A DNA stretch of 64,000 nt from Petrolisthes cinctipes (Eukaryota; Arthropoda; Malacostraca; Decapoda; Porcellanidae). Both the position numbers and the translations under genes were made by a program. Position 1 is the first letter of the stretch; the number at the start of each line of letters is the position of its first letter. The notes under the pieces were generated by a model. It saw nothing but the letters and a program-made list of their open reading frames with translations. It was not told where the DNA came from and ran no database searches. This document shows, piece by piece, positions 10,400 through 22,539 of this stretch. Where the stretch lies: positions 563,001 to 627,000 of the forward strand of contig JAWQEG010000081.1 in the NCBI GenBank assembly GCA_033782935.1, in the 5' to 3' direction.

Positions 10400-12478
10400 A
10401 TGGACATCGCACGCCTCTCCTTGCTGACTGCCACCTTATGTTGTACTTTCCCTCGCCTAAGACCACTCTACCATGATTTCAAGAAGACCCTACTCCAAGC
10501 TCACAGTCTACGGAATCATCTACAGTTTTTGAGAGAGTGTAGAGACGAAATGGTGATACCGGATTGTTTCCTTCCCAGACGACTTCGCCACCTTGATGAT
10601 TCACCGTTCCCGGAAGTAGAACGTGCCGTGCTGAACGCCATAATAAAGAAAAAACGTTTTGAAGTACAAGATATGTTTAAAAAGTGTTCGAAAGCTAAGA
10701 CAGTGTTATTTCACAGTGTATCAAGTGATTGGTGGAAAACTATTTACGACTTTGTTTATGAACTACTTAGACGACAAAACTCCAACCAAAAATTGAGTCA
10801 CAAGCGAAAAATGGAAAAATTATTCGAAAAAAGTGTATGGTCCAAAAAGAGCGATTCAAGTTTGTTTGAAAATCTTTCGTCCCATCCTCTTGCTAAAAAT
10901 GAACAACTGGTACTTGGATTTGGCATAAACTTTGCTTTTGCGGACAATAAAGTGAACATGGTGTCAGTGAACAAAGGATTAGTTAATCTGGAAAAAACAT
11001 GCGAAAATAATGTAATAAATGATTTACAACTTGTAAGAGGCTGTGTCTATAGCTTCTGTCATGGTTCACTCCAGGTAAATATACCAAAGTGTTTTAAGAC
11101 TGCCATTAAAAACTTAAAGGACAACAAAGACATACATATTACGAAAGCAGATAAGTCAAATTCTATTGTCATACTTGATAGCCTTACATATACCAATAAG
11201 CTCAATGACCTGTTGGCTGACCAAGGAACATATGAATCACTGCGAAAAGATCCTACCACTAGTAAAAACAAGGAATTCACAACGAAATTGAAAACCTTAC
11301 TAAAAGGCAACCCGATACTCCTTAAATCTTTTGCTGTAGTAAATCCTTCATTACCCTACATGTATGGCTTGGTGAAAACACACAAACAAGAGAAGCCTCT
11401 TCGCCCCATCATAAGTTCTGTAAGGTCTGTAAGTTACAAATTATCCAAGTGGCTCACAAAACTGCTATCCCCATTGGTTGGCAATATTTCAATTTCTAAT
11501 GTTAGTAATTCCACCGACTTAATACAGAAAATAAGAAATTATCAAGAACCACGAAAATTAATAAGTTTTGACGTAAATTCCCTCTTTACAAAAGTACCTG
11601 TTCAAGATGTCCTCTCTTATCTCTGTGAAGATCTGGATAAAATAGACTTACCAGTCAGCAATGATATATTTTTAAAATTAATTGAGTTATGTGTACTCAA
11701 CAGTGTCTTTACTGTACAAGGGAAATTTTACAGACAGACTTTCGGCTTTGCTATGGGGAACCCTCTATCTCCGGTTTTATCGAATCTGTACATGGAATAT
11801 TTTGAAACTAGTTTTTTGCCACAAATTTGTAAATTTAGATTACCGTGGTTCAGATATATTGATGATATTTTGTGTTTGTGGCTTTCTGCCAAAAATCCTC
11901 ACAATTTCTTAAGGAAACTCAATAATCTAGTACCTTCCATTTCATTCAAAATTGAAGAAGAAAGTGATGGTAAATTACCCTTTTTAGACACAATGATTAT
12001 AAACAACGGTATTGGTTTTAAATTCAAAGTATATAGGAAACCCACAATGGTTGATTCATACATTCATAATTATTCAAATCATCATACAAAAGTTAAGGAG
12101 TCAACATTTGCTGGTATGTTTTTGAGAGCCTTAAGAATTTGTGACCCTGAATTTCTCGATGGGGAATTTAACTACATTTATAATTTAACCAACAAATTAT
12201 GCTACCCTAAGGAATTCACAGATATATGTATAAATAAGGTTAAAAAGACATATTATGGTAGTTGTAATAGAGAGCCTTTAAGGGGAGGATACAGTGTTGG
12301 TAAATCCGGAGCAAATTATTCCTCCAAGCTATTCCAAGCAACAGGCCACCATTATTTTTTTCCTCTAGTTCTGTTTTCTGGCATACTTTGGAGGAATCAA
12401 GGAGCTCCAATGTACCAAAATTATACTCTCCCCTTAAAAAGAAAAACATACTTGCTTTACCATTCCACCAAAATCTAA
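10400..12478 (+). CDS. Penelope-like reverse transcriptase ORF (C-terminus altered by MITE)
   Basis: The start is chosen at the ATG at 10400, which follows the pseudo-LTR segment and opens a long clean frame. The N-terminal domain runs from residue 1 to about 260. The RT core follows, with HITKADKSNSIVIL, PYMYGLVKTHK, LRPIISS, KLISFDVNSLFTKVPV (motif A), FAMGNPLSPVLSNLYME (motif B) and WFRYIDDILC (the catalytic YxDD box, near 11860). KLPFLDT and VYRKPT are typical PLE blocks. The natural protein would run on into GIY-YIG, but a 152-bp MITE at 12282-12433 and a 1-bp difference after it shift the frame. The last 65 or so residues are therefore MITE-derived and nonsense, and the frame stops at 12478. 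RT activity might survive, but a full RT-endonuclease cannot be made from this copy. Confidence 0.85.
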   Translation: MDIARLSLLTATLCCTFPRLRPLYHDFKKTLLQAHSLRNHLQFLRECRDEMVIPDCFLPRRLRHLDDSPFPEVERAVLNAIIKKKRFEVQDMFKKCSKAKTVLFHSVSSDWWKTIYDFVYELLRRQNSNQKLSHKRKMEKLFEKSVWSKKSDSSLFENLSSHPLAKNEQLVLGFGINFAFADNKVNMVSVNKGLVNLEKTCENNVINDLQLVRGCVYSFCHGSLQVNIPKCFKTAIKNLKDNKDIHITKADKSNSIVILDSLTYTNKLNDLLADQGTYESLRKDPTTSKNKEFTTKLKTLLKGNPILLKSFAVVNPSLPYMYGLVKTHKQEKPLRPIISSVRSVSYKLSKWLTKLLSPLVGNISISNVSNSTDLIQKIRNYQEPRKLISFDVNSLFTKVPVQDVLSYLCEDLDKIDLPVSNDIFLKLIELCVLNSVFTVQGKFYRQTFGFAMGNPLSPVLSNLYMEYFETSFLPQICKFRLPWFRYIDDILCLWLSAKNPHNFLRKLNNLVPSISFKIEEESDGKLPFLDTMIINNGIGFKFKVYRKPTMVDSYIHNYSNHHTKVKESTFAGMFLRALRICDPEFLDGEFNYIYNLTNKLCYPKEFTDICINKVKKTYYGSCNREPLRGGYSVGKSGANYSSKLFQATGHHYFFPLVLFSGILWRNQGAPMYQNYTLPLKRKTYLLYHSTKI
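12282..12433. mobile_element. 152-bp TTAA-flanked MITE inserted in the PLE
   Basis: The inserted block is absent from the otherwise matching left pseudo-LTR at about 9436. It is bounded by TTAA on each side (12278-12281 and 12434-12437). Its ends are imperfect terminal inverted repeats, GGGGAGGATA at the left and the complement of GGGGAGAGTATA at the right. TTAA target duplication is the signature of the piggyBac superfamily, so this is probably a non-autonomous derivative. Related sequence with the core CTATTCCAAGCAACAGG and GGCATACTTTGGAGGAATC occurs in the cluster at 39.0-40.2 kb. Confidence 0.85.
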
Positions 12479-12954
12479 CTCCTTTAACTCGTATACTACG
12501 TAACCTAAATATTCAAGTAGTCTTTCGGTATGAAAAAACTTTGAAATCTTCACTGATCAAAAATAGCCCTTCAGTTGATGCTGGTAGTGTATATCTAATA
12601 CCGTGTAAGTCATGTGATGATGTATATATTGGCCAAACAGGAAAACTTTTAGAAGAGAGAATTAAACAACACAAATATTCGGTTAGAACAGGACAGGAAT
12701 CCAGTGGTATTTTTAAACACGTAGAAAATTATAATCATTGTATTAACTGGAATGAAGCAAAAAATGTATATAAATCAAACTCCAATGTCGAGAGGTTAAT
12801 AGTTGTGACTGTATTAATAAGATCAAATAACACTATGAATTTAAATGATGGACTATATAAAATGGTTAAATTTCTGCTAAATATATTATTTAAAGATGGA
12901 AAAATAAAGAAAGCAAGAGAGTTGTGTGACGCTGTAAGGGGTGGTGTGACCTGA
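12438..12954 (+). pseudogene. PLE GIY-YIG endonuclease, right copy, out of frame with RT
   Basis: This is the C-terminal endonuclease of the main PLE copy, beginning after the MITE. It shows the same VYLIPCKSC, VYIGQTG, RIKQHKY and VERLIV blocks as the left pseudo-LTR, with a few substitutions (for example V for E after VERLIV and K for D near the end). It ends at the same RGGVT stop. It is displaced from the RT frame by the MITE plus a 1-bp loss in the A-rich run after it. Confidence 0.8.
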
Positions 12955-13387
12955 ACTCACCTCACCTGACTTGACCTCACCTATACCTTCTGGTAGTCCT
13001 TCTACTGGGTAGGGCCAACAAATAGTCTCATACGTATTGCCACCCCCACTAGGTATAAGATATCTTTATTCATTTACTATTTTGTATTCTTATGTTATAT
13101 TTGTTAGTTTTGTATAAGTGTAGTTTATATGTTGTTCATAATAATGTGTATGTATTGTCACTGGGAAATGATTTTGAGATGAAACAAATGGGCTTGGGTG
13201 GACATATTGTGATCATTGGTAACTATGTAGGGTTCCAGGGTGGGATATAAATACACTGCCTTCACTCATTCCTCTGTATTACCCTGAATATGTCTTGAGA
13301 AATAGACGAAAGCTTGGTATTCCGTTTTTCATTTTCCTTGCGAGTTATTCTGCAATTATATAAATCACGTGTACTTGTGATTACAAA

Positions 13388-14551
<1,164 letters not shown>

Positions 14552-14575
14552 CCACCTATGTGTCATGGAACCTAC

Positions 14576-14700
<125 letters not shown>

Positions 14701-14744
14701 AACAAATCAATTGGGGCACGTGATCCAGGAATATGCGTAAATCT

Positions 14745-14864
14745 ACAAGGAAGGAAAAATAAACACGGAGTCCCAAGCGCTTTCGTGTATTCCCCTGTGT
14801 ATTTCCCATGAAGATGTGAATACACGAAAGCGCTTGGGACTCCGTGTTTATTTTTCCTTCCTTG
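14745..14864. repeat. Inverted repeat of about 48 bp, possible tail of a third PLE-like family
   Basis: Bases 14745-14792 are the reverse complement of 14817-14864, with a 24-bp spacer. Each arm contains CACGAAAGCGCTTGGGACTC followed by GTGTTTATTTTTCC. The right arm is preceded by GAAGATGTGAATA. This resembles the GATGAAGC/GCGAAAC terminus of the neighbouring PLE remnant and suggests another snap-back 3' end. A short (AT)n run follows at about 14869-14884. Confidence 0.65.
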
Positions 14865-14908
14865 TGGATATATATATATATATATCGCACCGACACTTAA
14901 TAGTCCCT

Positions 14909-17900
14909 TTAGGAAATGACTCCTGCCTCTAGCATATCATCCACTGTGGAGAGAAAGAAATCATTTAGAATGGGGTTGTCATGTAAGCTTTGCTTCAGGT
15001 TCTGTCTCCACGCCTTCAAATTCTCCTTGGCATTCTCATTAATGATTTCCTCTGCACTGGGAACCTCCACCCCTTTCCCTAATTGAAACGGAATCACCAG
15101 GAGAGAAAAGAGTAACCCGTACATCATCCTTTTCCGGAATTCTTGTTTCAGTTCAGACAGGGTGAAAGGCACAGCCATCCCGCCCGCCTCAACCACGCTA
15201 CTGAATGTGTTGTAGTATACCCCGAGGAAGTCCTGCAGTTTGGCCCTCCTGATGTCGCCGCGGAGGCCTGTGTAGAGAAAATGGACAAGGTCGATGGCCG
15301 GTGAGGCTACTCGGCTCCCTTGGTGGTCTACAATCATCACTTCCACTGGATCCCCGACCTCGTTGTACCTGCCAGGTAGAATTATTGGGAGTGATTAGTT
15401 TTAAATGGATATCACAGTGGTACAGTTGGCTCCACTTTCGCGTTTACCACTTACCGTTGCCAATGTCGAGCCACCCTGAATCTGAATCCCAAACTACGCG
15501 TGATCATGATGCGAACCATTCACTGAGTGAGATGGAAAAGGGGGTTGAGTTGGAGAAGGAAAGCTTCGACAGAGATCGAGTATTATAATTGGAAAGGGAG
15601 TGAATTAATACAGTAAGCACCTGAAGCTATTGAGTATTCGTCTGATATATACAGTAAATTCACCTGTAATGTTAAATTCCAAGGGATTTTTATAATGAAT
15701 ACAGAATTTATGTAGTAATATGATTCACACGCCAATATTATTATTATTAATCAATAAATGCTATATTTGTGAGTCATGTAATAATTTTTACCCTGCCGGT
15801 ATACTAGGAATGGGATGGAGAATAATAATACGTAAAAGGTGTGTTCGTACACCACCCGCTTCACGAACACAATTTTGTTGTTGCTAATTTTTCTATGACT
15901 GACAATTGTTGTATTGCACGTGATAATGATCTGAGGACAAAAAACGGTTTAATGATTTCTTACCGATATAAATATATTTTATCTCTATTGCAACGTGAGC
16001 GTTCACACGCGGCTTTATCAACTAAACACACAATTATCCGGCTTTCTTCCCTCAGGTTGTAAGTTTCTCCTAATTATGAAAAATATGGAGTGGCTTTCAT
16101 CTTTAAGTATGATATGCATGTGCTGCTTGTAATCCAAATATAATGGATGAGTTTGAGCATCTTGAAGTAAATGAAGAGGACCACACTGGGCCTTGATGAC
16201 ACTAACACGAGAAGGATTGAGATAAAGAGGAGGATCAGTAACCATGATGGTAACAGAAGGTGAGAAAGAAGTTAAATAGAACGGCTGGAGTTCGCAGGGG
16301 CGCCAAACCTTTCACGAGTTCTACCATATTTATTATATTACCATGTTATGAAATATAACCTTCTACCCCTTACTCAGTGTAGAAAAATATTACAAGCCTA
16401 TTTTGTTACTCGGCATTAGTCAAGACATTTTCTGATTACTTTGTGTTACCGGTTACCAAAGGATTTTGTCTTGTAGTGAAAGTTCTTAACTAGCCAATTC
16501 TACATTGCGCTTCTCTCCCCCCCTGCTCTCACTCACTCCATTCGCCATCTCCTCTTCCCCCCCCCCCTCCTCCTAGTATTCATTCACTCTACTCTTCCAC
16601 TTTCCCACCTCGCTCTTCGTCTCACTACCACCATCATCATTCGGCCTGTTGCCAGTAATGATCAGTGCAATTATGCAAACAGAACCAGGAATGAAATTAT
16701 GTGACGTTTTGTATACAAATACAATCCATGCAATTTGGCAGGACCTTAATTATTTTACACTGATATATTCATCGAGATTAATGTCTAGGCCAGACATTCA
16801 GACGCCAGGATTAATGAACCAATCTCGAGTGTCAGAGTGAGCAGCATTCGAAAAACCGAGTTAAGTTCACAACCGTATATCAGCGACTCCTCTTTCCATC
16901 TCACTCTGTAGTGAGTGATTCGCAACATGATCACACGTGGTTTGGGATTCATTTTTCTGTGTGGGTCAACATTGGCAACGCTAAGTGGTAAACGCGGAAG
17001 TGGAGCCAACTGTACATTACATTTCATTCTTTGGCCAATAGTTACGCAGATGGTCTCATTTTACTTAGTGCCTTATGGTATTTGTATACTGATACAGCAC
17101 TAGTCTGGTACTGATCTATCCCCCGGTATGTGTTTGCTACGTTAGATTACATTAATTAACATTACTTACAAGGAGAAGAAAACGGAATGTGCAAGGCCAG
17201 AGAGACCTTAAAATACAAAGAGGAGACAGAGAGGAGGGACAAAAATCACGAAAGAAAAAGGAGAGGAAAAACAATGAAAGAAAAGACAGGGTTCGGATCG
17301 ACACCGTAGGGGCGACAAAATACTTTTATTACTACCTTCCAACACCTTTTCAAGCACCCCCCCCCCCTCTTTCCCCCTACGCGATCCAGAAAGTTAGAGG
17401 ATAGCATCAAATGTAAACAGGGTAAATCTATCCTTGAAAACAGATGATGATAACAGGAGGATTTAGGAAAGTGTTGCCGAGTGACAGACTTTAATTAAGG
17501 GGACCTTCTGATGTGAGTGAAATGGAGTGCTACTGATTGCACCAAAGTATACCAGGAAACAGACCTATACTGTATATAGTAGTAAAGGATCTGTTTTATT
17601 GCATAGTTTAGAGTATTATTTATCGTTCCATTTCGCCCAAAACAAAAGGCTTCTTTAAGAAATCTTCCTTTATAATTATACTCGACTGGGAGACCAGAAA
17701 AACACTAACAGAGCTCACCTAAATAACATGTTATTATTCCAAAAGTCGCCATGACAGATGACCTCAAATGGCGGAATTTTTGTAAATTGTTCCTGGAACA
17801 AGTCCACAACGTTTGGTAGAATCCTTTCCACCCAGGCTGCAACTGTGTGTCTTTCACAACCCTTCAAAATCACAATGGCATTATCGTATCTACCAGAAAA

Positions 17901-18529
17901 TATTTGGTGTAACCTCTCTTTCTTCTCACCAGTGCAATTACGCCAGTCTTTATTGAGTGATGGATACCTCTCCGTCAGGTTGGTATCTGGTGCTTTTGCC
18001 TGAAGAAGGATAGAGGATGCGTGGAGCCTGGACAATTCCTTTAACGCCAGCCTAACGTGGGCTTCGTCCTGTCCTTTAAATTTATCGACCATGACAAACC
18101 CTTTTCGTCGTAAGTCGCTCAAAAACACAAGTTCATTGTTCTCTTCTAGTGATGAGTGAAATAGTTCTGGTATCCTCAGTGACTCTTGACCTGCATTATT
18201 CAGAATATGATTCAAATCCGGAAGTATTTTTTCATAAAAATTAACTTCTTTCTCAAATATCATATTGGTGAACAAGTCGTTAAGTGCTGACGTGATGCAA
18301 GGATTTAATTTAATGATATAAGACGTTTGGTGAGTCTCAGAACCCAGATGGTAGTCAACCACAACACTGGTCACTACGGTTGCCATGTTGTCACCCTTCT
18401 CGGTGAAGTTGTTAATGTTCCATATCAGTAGTTGGGCCTCATCTCCTTTCTCCTTCCTCAGTGCTGACTTGACGTGCTGCTCAGTGATGAAGTTTAGCGG
18501 ATCCCTCTTGCCTGTAGCTTCCGCAGACA
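14909..18529 (-). CDS. EcKL/CHK kinase-like gene, 3' part (two exons)
   Basis: The gene reads on the minus strand as exon 18529-17719, intron 17718-15369, and terminal exon 15368-14909. The upstream exon follows a TTTCTTTTTCAG acceptor and ends at AG/GTGAGC. The terminal exon follows CCTGGCAG and ends with a stop at 14911-14909. The spliced junction splits an Arg codon and joins HGDFWNNNMLFR to YNEVGDPVEVMIVDHQG, the Brenner-type HGD catalytic motif followed by the Mg-binding D(F/H)Q motif. FLYTGLRGD follows. This is the pattern of the EcKinase/DUF1679/CHK kinase-like family, which includes enzymes that phosphorylate ecdysteroids and probably other small alcohols. At least one 5' exon is missing from what I can identify. 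The DHQ form, in place of the more usual DFQ, is noted. Both introns seen carry fold-back transposons. No stop or frameshift was seen in these exons. Confidence 0.85.
15423..17012. mobile_element. TA-flanked fold-back element (Tc1/mariner-type ends) in kinase intron
   Basis: The left end CAGTTGGCTCCACTTTCGCG at 15423 is matched at the right end by the complement of CAGTTGGCTCCACTTCCGCG, ending at 17012. Both sides carry a TA (15421-15422 and 17013-17014), the target duplication of the Tc1/mariner group. The inverted arms extend for roughly 120 bp or more with mismatches. No transposase frame is visible inside. Within it, at about 16225-16312, is a SINE-like piece with GGCGCCCC on the minus strand. 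The element is therefore a non-autonomous fold-back element and lies wholly in the intron. Confidence 0.75.
16225..16312 (-). repeat. SINE-like fragment
   Basis: On the minus strand this piece has a TTTGGCGCCCCTGCG core followed by pyrimidine-rich sequence. It resembles the SINE joined to the family A copy at 47.93-48.2 kb (TTTTGGCGCCCCTTCGG). Only part of the repeat is recognisable. The assignment is tentative. Confidence 0.4.
17013..17718. other. Remainder of kinase intron
   Basis: This part of the intron has A/G-rich and C-rich low-complexity patches (17170-17290 and 17359-17368). At about 17485-17600 a fragment resembles the TTAA MITE core (CCAAAGTATACCAGGAAACAG). No coding signal is seen. 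Confidence 0.4.
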
Positions 18530-18586
18530 CTGAAAAAGAAAACGACAAACGCATGTTTACAGAACGACAATTATTATTAATGTGTA

Positions 18587-21101
18587 CAGTCACTCATAAA
18601 AGTAAAGACACCCCCAGGCAAGACACCTTTTAAGTGGTGTGATATCGGTTCTGGTAACATTGTACAGCTGGTCACACTCCCGTGAGGCCCACCCAGCGTT
18701 GTCAATGTTGGCCGAGATAACCCCGAAACACTAGTTGTGAGCTCTGCTCGCTCGAACCATTCACTGGTGGGAGGGAGAAGTAAGGAGGGATTTGAGGAGG
18801 GTAGGGGGGGTGTCTATACAAGAGAGGTGAGAAATTATTCTTGGGGAGGTGAAAAAAGAGTGGAAGCCCAGTTATCAATTATTTATATAACGACATTCGT
18901 GTCAATTATTAACATCATTAAAGGTAAGATTAACTTTTTCATATTATGATGTAACACAAAAACAACCGAGGTAATATTGTATACGGTATTTTTTCGTATA
19001 ATATTCAATGGTTATCATCAAGCACTAAACGCTGAAAAATACTTACACAATAACTGAAAAAGAATCATGAACCAGAATGCTCTTTATTAAATGAAGCAAA
19101 TGTGAATACCTTTATATTACATGTGTCAAGTGTTGATACCACTAACACACTTCCATTTCCCCCGTATCTAACTAACAGTTTATAATCGTCGTGTCAAATA
19201 TCAAGGCTCTCATTATCCCTCACGTGATAGCAACCTTGTAATATTCTGAATACTTTTAATAATAGCCTGTTGTATTGAAATATTGGAATTTGACTATGAA
19301 ACCCTTTTTTTGTCATTTGTCTCTTGGTAGCAAAAATTATTATTTGGTCTGTATCTCTCTTCTCCGTGTGTATCTCTCTTTTCTGTGTGCATGTAATATA
19401 CTTATATAATTATATAAGCCAGTACACACACACATAACATAATAATGTTGGTGACAGAGGTTCTATTGGTTTTATCTGTCATGAGTTGCGAGAGAAGTAT
19501 ATTCATAATTATTTAAACATTGTAATAGTTCCATCAAGTAATACATGGGATGCACAGTTGAGGTTTCATCGGACATGTTAATAAAGAAGCTGGCAACTAT
19601 TTTCAACATTTCTTAAAATTAAACTTTATTGAAGGCGTGTTAAGGTCTGAAATCTTGTGTTTCCCATCATACAACACCTTCCCAATACTCACACCGTTGT
19701 ATTTGATGCCGTATTGGTCTTTACTGTCTTCTGCTACAAGGTTGATATTAGTGTGAATTTCCATATACACTCTACCAATACTCACACCGTTGTATTTGAT
19801 GCCGTTTTGGTCTTTACTGTCTTCTGCTACAAGGTTGATATTAGTGTGAATTTCCATATACACCTTGTCTTGTGAACTGACTGACTGCACCACCTTACAC
19901 ATCATCAAGTCATCAGGACTGCCAACATGTTGGAGAGGGAATATTTCCACACTCAGTCTTCAATACCCTTACCAGTTTAGTGGTTTTCAACCAACTCATA
20001 ATCCTCTTGGAGTATCAAAATTAATTTGGGCTAACGAGACTAGAGTCAACGTCAATCTCTAATTAATGCAAAAAAAAAAAAAAAAAAAAAATACAGTTGA
20101 CAAGCCTGTGGGTGCCAGACGCAATCTCCCTGGCCTCTGCTCACATGTATTATCTGCCAAAATAAAAAAATTTTGCTACCTAGAAACAGATGAAATACTG
20201 AGGGATTTATAGTAAATTATCAAACAGCACGTGTTCACTATATTCAATACAACGAGCTATTATTAAAAGTATTCAGATTATTACAAGGTTGCTATCACGT
20301 GAGGGATAATGAGTGCCTTGATATTTGACACGACGATTATAAACTGTTAGTTAGATACGGGGGAAATGGAAGTGTGTTAGTGGTATCAACACTTGACACA
20401 TGTAATATAAAGGTATTCACATTTGCTTCATTTAATAAAGAGCATTCTGGTTCATGATTCTTATTCAGTTATTGTGTAAGTATTTTTCAGCGTTTAGTGC
20501 TTGATAATAACCATTAAATATTATACGAAAAAAGTATACAATAATATTACCTCGGTTGTTTTTGTGTTACATCATAATATGAAAAAGTTAATCTTACCTT
20601 TAATGATGTTAATAATTGACACGAATATCGGTATATAAATAATTGATAACCGGGTGTATTTTCGTACTTTTATTAAAGCTTCCACTCATTTTTCACCTCC
20701 CCAAGAATAATTTCTCACCTCTCTTGTATAGACACCCCCAAACCCTCCTCAAATCCCTCGTTACTTCTCCCTTCCACCAGTGAATGGTTCGAGCGAGCAG
20801 AGCTCACAACTAGTGTTTCGGGGTTATCTCGGCCAACATTGACAACGCTGGGTGGGCCTCACGGGAGTGTGAACGTCAGAGGTGGTGTGGTGTGGGTTGT
20901 GTTTGGAGGAAGGTTGGTTTGCTCGAAACATTATCCCAACTCATGCTTCGTCTTATCTACCATTAGTTACAAATGTGTCGAGCAAATCAACTTCATCTTT
21001 CAAGCGCCATCACTGACGTCACGTACACTGTTGCCAGAACCGATATCACAAGTATAAGAAGATGACTGGCCTGTGGGGGTCTTAATTTTTATGAGTGACT
21101 G
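18587..21101. mobile_element. 2.5-kb TA-flanked fold-back element (Tc1/mariner-type ends)
   Basis: The ends are CAGTCACTCATAAAAG at 18587 and the complement of CAGTCACTCATAAAAA ending at 21101. Each is bordered by TA (18585-18586 and 21102-21103). Inside these ends, long arms at about 18663-19266 and 20256-20870 are imperfect reverse complements of each other. The right arm carries about 140 bp of extra sequence (20878-21020). The spacer of about 1 kb holds a 31-codon tandem repeat and a poly(A) run at 20069-20091. No transposase is recognisable. The element sits 57 bp upstream of the acceptor of the 18529-17719 kinase exon. Confidence 0.8.
19603..19950 (-). CDS. Unrecognised open frame with an internal 31-residue tandem duplication
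   Basis: This minus-strand frame of about 115 codons lies in the spacer of the fold-back element. It has two consecutive near-identical 31-residue units (VYMEIHTNINLVAEDSKDQ plus KYNGVSIG), from a 93-bp direct duplication at about 19683-19868. I do not recognise the family. Retention of the frame through a duplication whose length is a multiple of three is compatible with coding origin but does not prove it. It could be a captured host exon, since the units end in GTGAGTATTGG, which looks like a splice donor. Chance is also possible. Confidence 0.3.
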   Translation of the reverse strand: MEIFPLQHVGSPDDLMMCKVVQSVSSQDKVYMEIHTNINLVAEDSKDQNGIKYNGVSIGRVYMEIHTNINLVAEDSKDQYGIKYNGVSIGKVLYDGKHKISDLNTPSIKFNFKKC

Positions 21102-21103
21102 TA

Positions 21104-22080
21104 CATGCTGGTAACTCACACAGTTATCTTGTATTGTATTTTCATGATAGTTGTGATTTGAAGAGTGCATGAAAGTGACATCATAGATCCAGTTATTGTG
21201 GCTAAAGAAGCAGTAATATTTTTTCCAAGGTATTTTCGTGAAATGAAGTTTATTATTCACAATAAGATATATAAAAAAGGAGGAGTTTTTATACCAATCT
21301 ATGAGGCCATATTTTCTAGGAAAAAAGTCAATAGTTTGTGATATACGGGCCAAAACTTTATTAAATATCAATTGACCAACACAGATTATAATGTTTGGTG
21401 TGGGAGGTAAATCTTTATTAATGGAATGAGATGAAGTTTTCCGTTCACATTCAGTATCTTAAAATAATCTTCTTGTGGGGCTTTGGTGTTCATATATTCA
21501 TTATTGTATTTTTGGCTAATATTTTTCAGTGAATATAAATATCTTTAAAACAAAGATCTCGGAGGATATTACTCTGATTTTAATGAAACTTTGATTTTAT
21601 TTTGTCTTGCGTGCTAAAACTTTGTCTGTTGTATATTTTTCATGAAAGGAATTTATTTGTGAAACTTTTTTAAACATGAAATTTTTGTGAAAAAAAAAAT
21701 TAAGAATAATATTCACATTATTGTCATATTTCCACATACAATTTTCTGAAATGTCAAATTCAAATAATAAAAAAATTTGAAAAAGAAAGGCACTAGAATC
21801 AATCATTTGCCATGAAAACTTACTGTGTTCTATAATTTTAATCTTTATAATAACCAATTTACTGAAAACGGGTAGTATAGATTTCTCTTATTATAAACTA
21901 CCCGGTACTTATCTTAATGAAGATATTGTCCTTAATGAAGATATTGATCGGGAATTTTATTCATTAATGTGAAAATTTATCTATTATTTGTTGTGCAATT
22001 TTCATAATTTTTGCTCAATTCTAAATATAAAGTACCCTCTGGTTCTTATTCGCTCTGGTATCTGGTCCCCCGTATCCTAC
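21104..22080. other. AT-rich sequence without recognised features
   Basis: The sequence is AT-rich with short open frames and no motif. It may be upstream intron or 5' flank of the kinase gene, but I cannot identify an exon in it. Confidence 0.35.
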
Positions 22081-22097
22081 TAAAAGAGGTTAAAAAT

Positions 22098-22230
22098 TGA
22101 TTGATTGATTGATATTTGGCACAGCAACAGCGAGGTCATTTAGTGTCAGAAAAAAATGATAGAGAGGTAAGACAGCAAGCAGAAACGAAATAGATATCTG
22201 CTTCAGAGCACCTGATAGCGACCTCAGTAT
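22098..22230 (-). repeat. SINE-like repeat with (TCAA)n tail
   Basis: On the minus strand the sequence has CTTGCTGTC, CCTCTCTATCA and TGACCTCGCTGTTGC, followed by a tail of repeated TCAA (plus strand TTGATTGATTGA at 22098-22112). The body matches the SINE fragment at 47.99-48.08 kb. The tail resembles the AATC tails of the family A LINE, so that LINE may have mobilised the SINE. Confidence 0.55.
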
Positions 22231-22539
22231 TCTCGTGCCATCGTATCAGCACTGTAGTGTTTATGCCTTGCTTGTAGAAACACCAAGCTTTCGTACAGAG
22301 TCCATGTTGTGGGTGGTTGTGAGTACTGGTACTGAACATAATGTCCAATTTCAAGTCTTTCCAATTGCTACCTGTGTGTCTGTTCACTGCAACCAAATAG
22401 TCACCTCCAGTGTACTTTTGAATTGTACTTTTCTTGTAAAAGCTTCTTTCTTTTCCCTGATAGATCTCTTGGGAGTAAACAATATTAATGCTACTCTTTT
22501 ATGAAGATAATTATTACAGTATTCTTTCACCCTCCCAAA

